64,000 bases of DNA, from assembly GCA_041397365.1 (NCBI GenBank), contig JAWKWT010000002.1, positions 124,001 through 188,000 of the forward strand. Reading direction: 5' to 3'. Every line of letters begins with the position of its first letter. Within the stretch, counting starts at the first letter, position 1. Below the pieces are notes generated by a model. That model saw nothing but the letters and a program-made list of their open reading frames with translations. It made no database searches and had not been told where the DNA came from. Origin of the DNA: P52-10 sp041397365. GTDB taxonomy: Bacteria > Pseudomonadota > Alphaproteobacteria > Rhizobiales > Xanthobacteraceae. Made by a program: the position numbers and the translations under genes. Below are positions 47,147 to 57,310 of the stretch, piece by piece.

Positions 47147-47155
47147 CTATCCTTG

Positions 47156-47174
47156 AACAGCGGAAACCGCTGTT
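47156..47174. repeat. Perfect inverted repeat after DUF1236 gene
   Basis: AACAGCGG, AAA, CCGCTGTT is a perfect 8-bp stem with a three-base loop, ten bases after the DUF1236 stop. No T run follows, so it is more likely an RNA-stabilising hairpin than a terminator. Confidence 0.5.
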
Positions 47175-47277
47175 AGGAACACATCTTGCGAAAAATAAAA
47201 AACTCCAACTTGTCGCAAGAACATCGTCGGAGAGCGGTCGGCGGGTATCCTCCCCGCCCCATCGCGCCGACGACAGG

Positions 47278-47316
47278 GCCCGCGCAGGCGTTCAGCCGCG
47301 CGGGGCTTCTCTTTTT
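47278..47316 (+). terminator. Possible terminator between DUF1236 and glyS
   Basis: GCCCGCGC and GCGCGGGGC pair with one bulge around a 12-base loop, then TTCTCTTTTT follows on the plus strand. It would end the DUF1236 transcript, which converges on glyS. Confidence 0.5.
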
Positions 47317-47329
47317 GCAGACGAAATTT

Positions 47330-49510
47330 TTAGTCCTGAATCTTCGAGAAATCGGCAACCGTGCGTGTCGCGGTGCGAATCTCGTTCAAAAGGTTGAGGC
47401 GGTTTTCGCGCACGGCCTTGTCGTCGTCATTGACCTTCACATGCTCGAAGAACGCATCGACTGCCGGACGCAGTTTCGCCATCGCGCTCATGGCGGCGGC
47501 GAAATCTTCACGACCGACGGCGGCCTCAGCTTCCGCCTTCGCGGTGGCGGCGGCCTGGGCCAGCGTCCTTTCCTCGTCGGCCTTCAGCAGCGCCGTATTC
47601 ACCGCACCATCGAAGCTGCGCTTGTCCTTCTTCTCCTCGATGCCGAGGATGTTGGACGCGCGCTTGATGCCCGCGAGCAGGTTCTTGCCGTCGTCGGTGT
47701 CCAGGAATTTTCCCAAAGCCTCGACGCGGCGGACGACGAGCAGGAGGTCGTCCTGAACATTATCGGAGACGGAGTCGCCTTCGGCGCTCCTGTTGCCAAG
47801 CGCAAACACGGCATCGACGAGATCGTGCCGCGCGCCCTGATCCCGCAATTGAACTTTCAGGCGGTCTGCGAAGAAGGAGAGGAGATCGTTTGTCGTAGGC
47901 CCAAGAGCGAAAGGCAGCCTTGAATCTTTTTGTGTCGAAGGATCAACTTTGCCAACAAGATAATCCATTACTGGAAGGAAACCCTGATCCAAAACGCTCC
48001 GGAGCTTAAGTCGCAAGGAGTTTTCCAGCACGATCCTAATCACCCCCAGCGCCGCTCTCCGCAGCGCGTAAGGGTCTTTCGATCCCGTCGGCTTCTCGTC
48101 GATCGCCCAAAAGCCGACCAGCGTATCGATCTTGTCGGCGAGCGCGACCGCGATCGCCACCAGATCGGTCGGCACGCGATCGTTCGGGCCCTGCGGCTTG
48201 TAGTGATCCTCGCAAGCTGCGGCGACGGCGGCGTCCTCGCCCTGCGCCAGCGCGTAGTACTTGCCCATCAGCCCCTGCACCTCGGGGAATTCGCCGACGA
48301 CTTCCGTCAACAAATCCGCCTTGCAGAGTTTTGCCGCGCGCTTCACCTTCTCCACATCCGCGCCGACCAGCGGCGCAATCTCCGCCGCCAGCCGTTCGAT
48401 GCGTGCGATGCGTTCGGCCTGCGTGCCGAGCTTTTCGTGGAACACGATCTGCTCGAACTTCGGCAGCCGGTCTTCCAGCTTCGTTTTCAGGTCGGTCTCG
48501 TAGAAGAACTTCGCGTCGCTCAGCCGCGCGCGAATAACCTTCTCGTTGCCGCCGACGATGATCTTGCCGCCATCGGTCGCCTCGATGTTCGCAACCGGAA
48601 TGAAGCGATTGGCGAGCGTGCCGTCCGCCTTGCGGACGACAAAACACTTCTGGTTGTTGCGGATGGTGGCGCGGATCACTTCGCCCGGAATGCTGAGAAA
48701 ACTTTCGTCGAACGAACCCATCAGCACCACCGGCCATTCGACGAGGCCCGCGACCTCGTCGAGCAGCGCCTGGTCCTCGACCAGTTCGAAGCCTTGCGCG
48801 AAGGCGAGTTGTTTGGCGTCCGCCAAAATCACGTCCTTGCGCCGCTGCGGATCGAGCACCACCTTCGCCGCTTCCAGCTTCGTCACGTAATCGTCGAAAC
48901 GGCGCACGGAGAAAGCGTCCGGGGCCATGAAGCGATGGCCGCGCGTGGTGTTTCCGGCTTCGATGCCGTCGATGGAGAATTTGACGATCTCCGGCTCCTC
49001 GGTCTCGGGCCCGAAGCTCGCGACGATCGAGTGCAACGGCCGCACCCAGGTCAGCGCACCCGCTTTGGCCGAGCGCGCGCCCCAGCGCATCTGCTTCGGC
49101 CATGGGAAAGTGCGGATGATGACGGGCAGGAATTCGGCGATGACCTCGATCGCGTCGCGGCCCGGCTTCTCGATCAGCGCCACATAGAAGTCGCCTTTCT
49201 TCGGGTCCTTCTGAATTTTGGCTTCATCGAGCGAGGCAAGACCGGCCGCTTTCAGGAAGCCCTGCACTGCTGCGTCGGGCGCGCCGACCTTCGGTCCCTT
49301 GCGCTCGTCCTTCAGGTCGGGCTGGCGCACCGGAATGCCATGCACGGTCAGCGCGAGCCGGCGCGGCGTGACGAACGCCTTCGCGCCCTCATAGACGAGA
49401 CCTTCGGCGACGAGTTTCTCGGTGACGAGACGGCGCAGATCATCCGCCGCCTTCGCCTGCATGCGCGCGGGGATTTCTTCGGAGAACAATTCGATGAGAA
49501 GATCGGGCAT
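47330..49510 (-). CDS. glyS: Glycine--tRNA ligase beta subunit
   Basis: A 726-residue GlyRS beta subunit of the bacterial alpha2beta2 type. Visible: MPDLLIELFSEEIPARMQAK, FVTPRRLALTVHGIPVRQPD, PIVIRTFPWPKQMRW-like core, RGHRFMAPDAFSVRRFDDYV, IRNNQKCFVVRKADGTLANR, the HD-like VFHEKLGTQAERIARIERLA and the C-terminal DALR-like region. Three bases after glyQ, so co-translated. Length is normal. Confidence 0.95.
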   Translation of the reverse strand: MPDLLIELFSEEIPARMQAKAADDLRRLVTEKLVAEGLVYEGAKAFVTPRRLALTVHGIPVRQPDLKDERKGPKVGAPDAAVQGFLKAAGLASLDEAKIQKDPKKGDFYVALIEKPGRDAIEVIAEFLPVIIRTFPWPKQMRWGARSAKAGALTWVRPLHSIVASFGPETEEPEIVKFSIDGIEAGNTTRGHRFMAPDAFSVRRFDDYVTKLEAAKVVLDPQRRKDVILADAKQLAFAQGFELVEDQALLDEVAGLVEWPVVLMGSFDESFLSIPGEVIRATIRNNQKCFVVRKADGTLANRFIPVANIEATDGGKIIVGGNEKVIRARLSDAKFFYETDLKTKLEDRLPKFEQIVFHEKLGTQAERIARIERLAAEIAPLVGADVEKVKRAAKLCKADLLTEVVGEFPEVQGLMGKYYALAQGEDAAVAAACEDHYKPQGPNDRVPTDLVAIAVALADKIDTLVGFWAIDEKPTGSKDPYALRRAALGVIRIVLENSLRLKLRSVLDQGFLPVMDYLVGKVDPSTQKDSRLPFALGPTTNDLLSFFADRLKVQLRDQGARHDLVDAVFALGNRSAEGDSVSDNVQDDLLLVVRRVEALGKFLDTDDGKNLLAGIKRASNILGIEEKKDKRSFDGAVNTALLKADEERTLAQAAATAKAEAEAAVGREDFAAAMSAMAKLRPAVDAFFEHVKVNDDDKAVRENRLNLLNEIRTATRTVADFSKIQD

Positions 49511-49513
49511 CGC

Positions 49514-50458
49514 TTACACTCCACCCGCTTCGGTATGCACCCAGGCTTCGCCGCAGGCTTTCGCGAGTTCGCGCACGCGCAGGATGTAGCTCTGCCGCTC
49601 GGTCACGGAGATGACGCCGCGCGCGTCGAGCAGGTTGAACACATGGCTCGCCTTGATGCACTGGTCATAGGCCGGCAGCGCCATCAGATGGCGCTCCTTC
49701 TTGCCGGGCTCTTTTTCGTTTTTCTGCCAACCCGCTTCGAGATATTTGCGGCACGCGCCTTCGGCCATCTTGAATTGCTCGAACAGCATCGCGGTGTCGG
49801 CGAATTCGAAATTGTGGCGTGAATATTCCTGCTCGGCTTGCAGGAACACATCGCCATAGGTGACTTTCTCGTCGCCGTCGCGGCCGTTGAAATTCAGATC
49901 GTAGACGCGGTCGACGCCCTGCACATACATCGCCAGCCGTTCGAGCCCGTAGGTGAGTTCGCCCGCGACCGGCGCGCATTCGACGCCCGCGACCTGCTGG
50001 AAGTAAGTGAACTGGCTCACCTCCATGCCGTCGCACCAGCACTCCCAGCCGAGCCCCCACGCGCCCAGCGTCGGGCTTTCCCAATCGTCCTCGACGAAGC
50101 GAATGTCATGCACGGCGGAGTCGATACCGATTGCGGCGAGCGATTTCAGATACAGCTCCTGCAAATTCGGCGGCGAGGGCTTCAGGATCACCTGGAACTG
50201 GTAGTAGTGCTGCAAGCGGTTCGGGTTCTCGCCATAGCGGCCGTCCTTCGGCCGGCGCGAGGGCTGCACATAGGCGGCGTTCCACGGTTTCGGGCCAAGC
50301 GCGCGCAGCGTCGTGGCGGGGTGGAACGTGCCGGCGCCCATTTCCACGTCATAAGGCTGCAAAATCACGCAACCCTGGTCCGCCCAGAACCGCTGCAAGG
50401 CGAGGATGAAGCCCTGGAACGACTTTTCCGGGCGCATATGAGGCGGCAGCGAATCCAT
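49514..50458 (-). CDS. glyQ: Glycine--tRNA ligase alpha subunit
   Basis: A 314-residue GlyRS alpha subunit, the catalytic core that activates glycine. Signatures are FQGFILALQRFWADQGCVIL, QPYDVEMGAGTFHPATTLRA, YVQPSRRPKDGRYGENPNRL, QHYYQFQVILKPSP and WECWCDGMEVSQFTYFQQVA. It is upstream of and nearly contiguous with glyS. Confidence 0.96.
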   Translation of the reverse strand: MDSLPPHMRPEKSFQGFILALQRFWADQGCVILQPYDVEMGAGTFHPATTLRALGPKPWNAAYVQPSRRPKDGRYGENPNRLQHYYQFQVILKPSPPNLQELYLKSLAAIGIDSAVHDIRFVEDDWESPTLGAWGLGWECWCDGMEVSQFTYFQQVAGVECAPVAGELTYGLERLAMYVQGVDRVYDLNFNGRDGDEKVTYGDVFLQAEQEYSRHNFEFADTAMLFEQFKMAEGACRKYLEAGWQKNEKEPGKKERHLMALPAYDQCIKASHVFNLLDARGVISVTERQSYILRVRELAKACGEAWVHTEAGGV

Positions 50459-50729
50459 GATTTTTCAGCGATTCTTGAGGGGCTAGGAAAGCGCGCGGAA
50501 ACTATCGGCGGCGATGCGCGGGCGCAAGAAGTTAAACCCGCGTATTTTCGGGGGCTTGGAGACCCGGCCGCCTGCGGCGATTCAAATGCGAGGCATTCCG
50601 TTCAGGAATTGCCAACCCTTGCGGCCGCTTTGCAGCCGAAAGATGAAAAGCATTAGCGATTGCGGCCTTACAAACCCGGCCACAAACAAAGAACAAGGCC
50701 ACTCAGGCCGATAACAACAGGGATCTACG

Positions 50730-50858
50730 ATGATTATCGTCGAGGCGTGTGCCGCCGCGCTGATTACGATCGCGCTCGGAATCATGGTCGAGGCCGACAC
50801 CCGCGACATGCGGGTGCGCGTGCAGAGGACAGCTACTCCGGGCGATACGCGCCCGTGA
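50730..50858 (+). CDS. Possible 42-residue single-helix membrane protein
   Basis: ATG 50730 to TGA 50856. The N-terminal half (MIIVEACAAALITIALGIMV) is one hydrophobic helix and the rest (EADTRDMRVRVQ) is charged. Codon use is plausible for this genome, but the ribosome-binding site (CAGGGATCTACG) is modest. The 3' end overlaps the end of the convergent gene at 50833 by 26 bases. No family known to me. Confidence 0.3.
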   Translation: MIIVEACAAALITIALGIMVEADTRDMRVRVQRTATPGDTRP

Positions 50859-51027
50859 CCGGATCGCGCCGCAGCGTCGGAATCCGCTCGGCCTGCATGC
50901 TCTGTTGCATGCGGGCCAGACGCGCCTCCTCCAGTTCGAGGCTGACGCGCTGAGCTTCCTTGACCGCCCAGCGGACCAAAGCGGCTCCTCCGAGCATTCC
51001 CACTCCCCAGGCGATCAGCGGCGGCAT
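50833..51027 (-). CDS. Small conserved hypothetical membrane-anchored protein
   Basis: A 64-residue protein starting at ATG 51027 (AGAGGA eight bases upstream): MPPLIAWGVGMLGGAALVRW, one helix, then a coiled charged segment AQRVSLELEEARLARMQQSM and RRDPVTGAYRPE. The ending VTGAYRP occurs in several small alphaproteobacterial proteins. An upstream GTG would add eight residues but lacks a ribosome-binding site. Between glyQ and sppA on the same strand. Confidence 0.65.
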   Translation of the reverse strand: MPPLIAWGVGMLGGAALVRWAVKEAQRVSLELEEARLARMQQSMQAERIPTLRRDPVTGAYRPE

Positions 51028-51136
51028 CAATTCGTCCTCTTTTGCGGACACGATTTTGGATGCGGCAAAGACTGGCCGCCAATTGTGGCGAAACTGATCC
51101 CCGAAACTGCGGCTGAACGTCGTCCTGCGGTTGCAG

Positions 51137-52062
51137 CTAAAATCCGTAACGCGCCCACAGAGCGCGGGCCTCCAGCGCCGAGATCATCTCATCCGGCATC
51201 GACGATGACGGATCGAGCAGCCTGCCGGCGCTCATGCCGCCCTGCCGCCGACCGAGCAGGCCCGACAGCAGACCGGCCGACGGCGCGACCAGCGGCATTT
51301 TCACCTTCTCGCCATAGCGCGAGCGCAGCACGCCGCGCAGGTCGCCGATCGCGTCCGACAGGCCGAGATCGATCGCGGTCCGGCCGGTCCAGTACGCGCC
51401 CGAGAACAGATCGTCCTCATTGCCGCCCAGCTTCGCGCCGCGCCGCCGCTTCACCAGATCGATGAACATCGTGTGGATTTCCTGCTGAATGGCCTTCAGC
51501 CGCGCCACATCGTCCGGGTTCTCGGGCAGGAACGGGTCCAGCATCGCCTTGTTCTTGCCGGACGTGTAGAGCCGCCGCTCCACGCCGATCTTCTCGATCA
51601 GCCCCTGAAAGCCGAACGATCCGCCGACCACGCCGATCGATCCGACGATCGATGACGGGTCGCAGAAAATCTCGTCGCCCGCGCAGGCGATCATGTGCCG
51701 CCGGAGGCTGCGACATCCTCCACGAACACCAGCACCGGCAGCTTCTTCTCAGACGCAAGTTGCCTGATGCGATTGTGAATCTGGTGCGACTGTACCGGCG
51801 AGCCACCCGGCGAATTGACGACGATCGCCACCGCTTTCGCACCCTTGGTGCCGAACGCCTTCTCCAGCGTCCGGGCCACGCCGACCAGCGACATCCCCTG
51901 ACGCAGCGGCGTCACCGCGCCGATGGCACCCGACAGCCGCACCACCGGCACGACCGGCGCGTCGCCACGGAACCGCGCCGGCAGCAGACGGCGCAAGCTG
52001 CGGGCCAGTCCGTTCAGACCTCCCCCAGTTGCATCTGGGGAGGACGGCTCGCTCATGCTCAT
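51137..52062 (-). pseudogene. sppA: S49 family signal peptide peptidase (SppA/SohB-like), one frameshift
   Basis: The N-terminal frame (ATG at 52062, AAAGGTG upstream) reads VVRLSGAIGAVTPLRQGMSL, AVAIVVNSPGGSPVQSHQIH and VLVFVEDVAASGG, then meets a stop. The protein resumes MIACAGDEIFCDPSSIVGSI and GVVGGSFGFQGLIEKIGVER, the normal S49 continuation. One T is missing near 51694, exactly at the catalytic Ser segment (AASGGYMIACA). Joined length is about 308. The protein would degrade cleaved signal peptides or membrane fragments. Sequencing error is likely. Confidence 0.8.
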
Positions 52063-52186
52063 CGACACCTTTCCGGGGTTAAGTGAATTGGAAACCATCT
52101 TCGCGTAGCTGGAACGAGGTTTGCTTTCCAGAGTTTTGTGTTGGTCTTCATGCGCACAATGGCGCAACCCCGACGGTGGACATGCA

Positions 52187-52282
52187 ATGAAAATCTATCT
52201 TCTGATGCTGCTGATCGGTGTTCTGCTCACGGCGGTTCATCTGACTGCACCTTCGGCCGGCAATTCGCGGACCACGCGATAA
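52187..52282 (+). CDS. Possible 31-residue exported or membrane peptide
   Basis: ATG 52187 to TAA 52280, reading MKIYLLMLLIGVLLTAVHLT followed by APSAGNSRTTR. It looks like a short hydrophobic helix or signal-like peptide. The upstream GGTGGACATGCA gives a weak ribosome-binding site. I recall similar tiny frames in Bradyrhizobium, but this is close to chance level. Confidence 0.3.
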   Translation: MKIYLLMLLIGVLLTAVHLTAPSAGNSRTTR

Positions 52283-52307
52283 ACGCGGGAAGCGAACCGG
52301 TCAGACG

Positions 52308-53072
52308 TTAATCCCGCGCCAGCGGCAGAGTTTCCTCGCCCCTCAGCACGGCGTCGGCGAATGGCGCAGGGCAACCTGCCGCATCATTGAGCACAAGTCC
52401 CGGCAGCAGAAGCATCGGTGCGCGGGATCCCTTCTCCGCTCTCACCAGCACCCGGATCGCGGGGGCATCCGGCCTTGGATGCACCGGCAGAATCTTGACG
52501 CCGCCAAAACCGCGGCTCAGTGCGCCGAGAACGGCGGCGAGTCCCTCCGCACGCCAGATCAGCGTCAAGGTTCCGCCGGGCCGCAAGACCCGCCGCGCGG
52601 CGTGCGTCCAAATGTCCAGCGTTACGGTTCCGGCTTCATGCGCGGCGCGCTTGTCCGTATCCGGCGATGGGCGATGCCGCTGGGAATCGTTGAAGGGCGG
52701 GTTCATCAGCACCCGGTCGGCGCTGTCCGGCCAGAGATCGCAACCCGCGAAGGCGACCGCCTCCGCCGCGACGTCCAACACAACCACGGTCGCCGCCAGT
52801 CCGTTGCGCGCCGCATTGCTCCGCGCCAGCGCCGCCAGCCGCTCGTCCCGCTCCACAAGCGCGAGCGTGATGCCGGGAACGCGCCGGGCGAGTGCGAGCC
52901 CCGCCGCGCCGACGCCGGCGCCGAACTCGACCACGCGCTCACCTGGCCGCGCGGCGGTCGCCGCCGCCAGCAGGATCGCATCGTGCCCGGCCCGATGTCC
53001 CTTGCGGGGCTGCTGAAGACGCAGTCTTCCGCCTAAAAAAGCGTCGTCACTGACATCATCCGCGACGTTCAT
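52308..53072 (-). CDS. N6-adenine tRNA methyltransferase-like protein (TrmN6/YfiC family)
   Basis: A 254-residue SAM methyltransferase. It opens DDAFLGGRLRLQQPRKGHRA with the GHDAILLAAA block typical of TrmN6. The SAM site is VVEFGAGVGAAGLALARRVP with VERDERLAALARSN, and the amino-methyltransferase motif NPPF occurs in RVLMNPPFNDSQRHRPSP. This predicts methylation of A37 in tRNA-Val1, but other N6-adenine targets are possible. The start overlaps the DUF2007 gene by four bases. Confidence 0.87.
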   Translation of the reverse strand: MNVADDVSDDAFLGGRLRLQQPRKGHRAGHDAILLAAATAARPGERVVEFGAGVGAAGLALARRVPGITLALVERDERLAALARSNAARNGLAATVVVLDVAAEAVAFAGCDLWPDSADRVLMNPPFNDSQRHRPSPDTDKRAAHEAGTVTLDIWTHAARRVLRPGGTLTLIWRAEGLAAVLGALSRGFGGVKILPVHPRPDAPAIRVLVRAEKGSRAPMLLLPGLVLNDAAGCPAPFADAVLRGEETLPLARD

Positions 53073-53293
53073 TCCCGGCGCAATTCATGCCCGAGGCCCG
53101 CGTCGCTGATGACGCGCCGCGCGGCGGCCACATCGTCGGCGGCGACCATGATCCGGCGCGGCAAAATCCCGAGCGAGCCCTCGATGACACTCATATTCTG
53201 GTCGAGAACGACATAATGGATGCCGGCGCCATCCAAAAGCGCGCCGACAGCAGAGACCAGAACGGGATCGTTGACCCGGATCAGTTCTTGCAC
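53069..53293 (-). CDS. DUF2007 domain-containing protein
   Basis: A 74-residue protein with the DUF2007 pattern: MQELIRVNDPVLVSAVGALL, DGAGIHYVVLDQNMSVIEGS, and PRRIMVAADDVAAARRVISD. The family resembles the regulatory PII-like fold and is described as a putative signal-transducing protein. Translationally coupled to the methyltransferase and divergent from the polyprenyl synthase gene, a conserved arrangement in this group as I recall it. Confidence 0.88.
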   Translation of the reverse strand: MQELIRVNDPVLVSAVGALLDGAGIHYVVLDQNMSVIEGSLGILPRRIMVAADDVAAARRVISDAGLGHELRRE

Positions 53294-53470
53294 GGAACCT
53301 CGCCCTTTGTTTTTAGAAGCTCTGGAGAGAGGAGCTTCCGGACTTTCGGAAATAACGTTCTAGAATAGCGGGTTACCGGGTAATTGTCAGCGCCGTTTCC
53401 TTATCCGGACAGGGTTGCCGCGTTCGCCGCCAGTTTCTATGCTTGGCGTCCAGAATGCACGGAGAGCAGC

Positions 53471-54476
53471 GTGGCCGTTATTGTTCCCTTCGAAAGCCGC
53501 TCGGATGCGTCGATCGATCCTCTCGTCGCCCTGGTGTCGGCCGACATGGCGCGCGTCAACACGACGATTCTGTCCCGGACCGGCTCGGACGTGACGATGA
53601 TCCCCGAGGTTGCAAACCACCTGATCTCCTCGGGCGGCAAGCGGCTGCGGCCGATGCTGACGCTGGCGATGGCGCAACTCGCCGGCTATGCGGGCGACGG
53701 CCACGTCAAGCTCGCGGCGGCGGTCGAGTTCATGCACACAGCGACGCTGCTGCATGATGATGTGGTTGACGAAAGCGAGATGCGGCGCGGAAAACTTTCC
53801 GCGCGCATGCTGTGGGGCAATGAGGCGAGCGTGCTGGTCGGCGACTTCCTGCTCGGCCAGGCGTTCCGCATGATGGTCGAGGTCGGCTCGCTGCGCGCGC
53901 TGGATATTCTTTCGGCCGCAGCCGCCACCATCGCCGAAGGCGAAGTGATGCAGCTTGCCGCCGCCAAGAACACCGCCACCACCGAGGATGAATATCTCGC
54001 CGTGATCCGCGGCAAGACCGCCGAACTGTTCGCCGCGGCCTGCGAGGTCGGGCCGGTGCTGGCCAATCGGCCGAAGGCCGAACAGGCCGCCTGCCGCTCG
54101 GTCGGCATGAATCTCGGCATCGCGTTCCAGCTCGTGGACGACGCGCTCGATTATGGCGGCAAAGCCGAAACTCGGCAAGAACATCGGCGACGATTTTCGC
54201 GAGGGCAAGATCACGCTGCCGGTGGTGCTGGCCTTCCGGCGTGGCAACGATGAGCGCGATTTCTGGACGCGCACGCTGACGCAAGGCGAGATCGGTGACG
54301 GCGATCTCGATCACGCGATCGGGCTGATGACCAAGCATCGCACGCTCGATGACACGATCAGCCGCGCGCAGCATTACGGCGCGATGGCGGTGGACGCGCT
54401 GGCGCTGTTTCCGTCGTCACCGATGCGCTCGGCGCTGGAGCAGGTGGTGGCGTTCTGCCTCGCGCGCTCGCATTGA
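53471..54476 (+). pseudogene. ispB: Polyprenyl (octaprenyl-type) diphosphate synthase, one frameshift
   Basis: The start is a GTG at 53471 (GGAGAG upstream) reading AVIVPFESRSDASIDPLVAL. The first aspartate motif is in HTATLLHDDVVDESEMRRGK and the second in IAFQLVDDALDYGGKA. Near 54170 one base is missing, and the protein continues KLGKNIGDDFREGKITLPVV to the end at 54476. Joined length is about 335. It makes the ubiquinone side chain and is normally essential, so the break is almost certainly a sequence error. Confidence 0.85.
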
Positions 54477-54543
54477 GCATGATCTGCGAAAAGTGGGAAC
54501 CGGTTTGCGCTTCGCGGCCCTTGGGGTCGGACCGATCATGCTC
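54475..54543. repeat. Rhizobial-type palindromic element, long form (inverse copy)
   Basis: GAGCATGATCTGCGAAAAGT, then GGGAACCGGTTTGCGCTTCG, and GGTCGGACCGATCATGCTC. In reverse complement it matches 24585-24642 over about 55 bases. It overlaps the polyprenyl synthase stop codon and lies between that gene and convergent ispE. Confidence 0.85.
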
Positions 54544-54595
54544 AAAATAATTAAGGATGGCAGAGCTTCGGCCTGACCCAACGACCGCGTTTATT

Positions 54596-55471
54596 TCAGC
54601 TCAGCGCGCTGGCCTCGACCCACCATGCCGGATGCGCGGACTTCAGCGCAGCCGACGCCGCCGCCGCCGACGCATCGTCCTCGAACAATCCGAAGCAGGT
54701 CGCGCCGGAGCCGGACATGCGGGCCAGCGTGCAGCCCTTCGCCGCGCCCAATAGCGACAGCACTTGCGCGATGACGGGCTGGATTTTCACCGCGACCGGC
54801 TCAAGATCGTTACGGCCGGAGCGGATCGCCGCCAGCCACTCGCCGGCGGACGCCGCTGCCGCAGGCCAATGCACCTCGGCCGCGCCATTCGGCGGAATGA
54901 ACTCATCGCCCGGCTTCAGGCCGATCGCTAAAAAGACATCCTTGGTCGGCACCGGCAAGCCCGGATTGACCAGCACGCAGGGGAGCCGCGGCAGCCGCAT
55001 CGGCGTCACAAGCTCGCCCGCGCCGCGCATCATGCATCCGGACGACAAAAGGCAGACCGGCACGTCGGCCCCTGTCGCCTGCGCGGCCGCGATCAGCCGC
55101 GCATCGTCCGCAGCCAGGCCGTTGGCCCGTGCCAGCAATCGCAGCGTCGCCGCCGCGTCCGCCGAGCCGCCGCCGATACCGGCCGCCGCCGGCAGATGCT
55201 TGTCGAGAACGAAAGCGCCCGCGCGCAGACCGGCGACGCGCTCGCGCAAAAGCCGCTCGGCCTTCGCCACCAAATTATCTGCGAGGTCGCCGCAATCGGC
55301 GGCGCGCGGCCCTGTAACGGCGAGCGAGAAACGGTCCGCAGCTTCCAGCGTCAGGCCGTCGGCGCAATCGGCGAAGGCGACGAGGCTTTCCAGGTCATGA
55401 TAGCCGTCCACGCGTCGGCCCAGCACGTGAAGCGTCAGATTGACCTTCGCGCGCGCGCAATCTTCCAGCAC
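54596..55471 (-). CDS. ispE: 4-(cytidine 5'-diphospho)-2-C-methyl-D-erythritol kinase IspE
   Basis: A 291-residue GHMP kinase of the MEP isoprenoid route. Signatures are ARAKVNLTLHVLGRRVDGYH (substrate Lys), LPAAAGIGGGSADAAATLRL (ATP loop) and RMSGSGATCFGLFEDDASAA. The most likely start is a GTG at 55471 (VLEDCARAKVN), 33 bases after the TPR gene stop. The long open frame linking it to the TPR protein is produced by a frameshift near 55600 and is not a real fusion. Confidence 0.92.
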   Translation of the reverse strand: MLEDCARAKVNLTLHVLGRRVDGYHDLESLVAFADCADGLTLEAADRFSLAVTGPRAADCGDLADNLVAKAERLLRERVAGLRAGAFVLDKHLPAAAGIGGGSADAAATLRLLARANGLAADDARLIAAAQATGADVPVCLLSSGCMMRGAGELVTPMRLPRLPCVLVNPGLPVPTKDVFLAIGLKPGDEFIPPNGAAEVHWPAAAASAGEWLAAIRSGRNDLEPVAVKIQPVIAQVLSLLGAAKGCTLARMSGSGATCFGLFEDDASAAAASAALKSAHPAWWVEASALS

Positions 55472-55503
55472 GGTTGTCGCAGATGCCCCACAGGTCCGTC
55501 CGC

Positions 55504-57310
55504 TCAGCCGCCCTTGTCGTCTTCTTGACGTCGCGTTACCGCCGCCGTCGGCTCCTTCACCTCGGGCAGGCCGTCGCGGATCTTGGCCTCGATCTCGCAA
55601 TTCCTCCGGCTCGGGCTTGAGGTCCTTGGCGTGCTGCCACTGGAAGCGCGCCTCCAGCGTGCGGCCGACCTTCCAATAGGCGTCGCCGAGATGATCGTTG
55701 ATGGTCGGGTCCTCGGGGCGCAGGTCGATCGCGCGTTCCAGATGTTTCACCGCCTCCTCGTAGTTGCCGATGCGGTAATAGGCCCAGCCGAGCGAGTCGA
55801 CGATATAGCCGTCATCCGGGCGTTGATCGACGGCGCGGCGGATCATCTTCATCCCCTCGTCGAGATTGACGCCCTGGTCGATCCAGGAATAGCCGAGATA
55901 GTTCAGCACATGCGCCTGCTCGGGCTTCAGCTCCAGCGCCTTCTTCAGGTCCGCTTCCGATTTCGGCCATTGCTTGGACCGCTCGTAACAGATGCCGCGG
56001 AAATAATAGAGCACCCAGTTCGCATCGGTGATTGCCGGCAAGGCGTCGATGCCGAGCGAATAGGTGTCGGCGCATTCGGCGAACTTCTTCTTGCCGCGCT
56101 CGATATTGCCGAGCGCCATGATCGATTCGATATCCTTCGGATTCTCCGCGATCAGGTCCTTCAGCACCTTGATCCCTTCCTCGGAGCGATCGACGGCGTC
56201 GAGATTGGTCGCCAGTTGAATCTGCGCATTGCGCTTCAAGAGCGAATTGGCCGGCACATGCTCGTACACCTTGATGGCAAGTTGCGGCCGCTTGATCGAC
56301 TCGTAGAGATCGCCAAGCGACAGCATCGCCAGCCCATGCGTCGGATCGAGGTAGAGCGCGAGTTGCAGATAGACCAGCGCCAGATCTTCCGCGCCGCGCC
56401 GCGTCAGCGACGCGCCGATACCGTAAAGGGCTTCCGCCGCGCCCTGCTGCGGCGAGGTGACCAGCATCGGCATCTTCTTGCCAGCCTTGGTCTCGCGAAG
56501 CCCTTCCAAAACCAGCGGATGGCGCGGCAGCTTCTTGTCGAACGCCTCGTAGAGTTCGGCCGCCGCCTCGCCGCTCTTGTTGCGCGAGAGCCACCGGGCA
56601 TAGCTGTCGACAACGCGCAGCGCCGAATCGTCGAGCTTGTAGGCGCGCTCAAGCCGCACGCCCGCTTCCTTCGGCCGGTTAGCGAGGTCGTACATCAGGC
56701 CGAGATGGAGGTCCTTGAAGATCGGATACCATTCCGGGCCGGTCAGCTTGTCGATGCTGGCGGCGGCGCTCTTGACGTCGCCGGCACCCGTCGCCGCCCA
56801 GCCGGACAGCAGCGCCGCGACGAGATCGGTGATCGGTCCGCGCACCGATTGATTGACGTTCTGCTGGGCCGCCGCATATTGCTTGTGCTTCAGCGCCCGG
56901 ACGCCGAGCACGAGCCGCGCTACCCGGTTTGACTTGTCGACCTGGATGATCCGTTCGGCCAGCTTGACGGCCTCGTCGATCTCGCCGCCGGCCAGCGTCG
57001 AGATGAAGGCGCGGTCGAGCAGTTCGGCATTTTTCGGATCGGCCCGCAGCGCCGCCAGATAGAACGAGGCGGCCGCGACGGCGTCGCGTTCGACGCTCGC
57101 TTGCCGCGCCGCGAGATAATCGCCCGCGATGCTCGTCCGATCCTTCCGGTCGACCGGCGTCATCTCCACCGGGCCGGAGCGGACGGCCTCGACCTTCTTT
57201 TTCTCCGGCTTTTGCTGCGCGACCGCCGCACCCGGCAAGACGACACCCGGCAAGGCGACCGCGAGAGCCAGCGAACCCAGAAGGGCGGCGCGACGGAAAA
57301 GGAATGACAT
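55504..57310 (-). CDS. Exported tetratricopeptide repeat protein, frameshift near the C-terminus
   Basis: A TPR protein of about 602 residues starting at ATG 57310 with a signal peptide (MSFLFRRAALLGSLALAVAL, cleavage near AVA-QQ). TPR-like helices run from about residue 55 to 560, e.g. AVAAASFYLAALRADPKNAE, VLNYLGYSWIDQGVNLDEGM, and DSLGWAYYRIGNYEEAVKHL with ERAIDLRPEDPTINDHLGDA. After PEPEEL one base is missing near 55600. The natural end EIEAKIRDGLPEVKEPTA...DDKGG stops at 55504. It is likely a periplasmic or outer-membrane-associated scaffold. Shares its transcript with ispE. Confidence 0.85.
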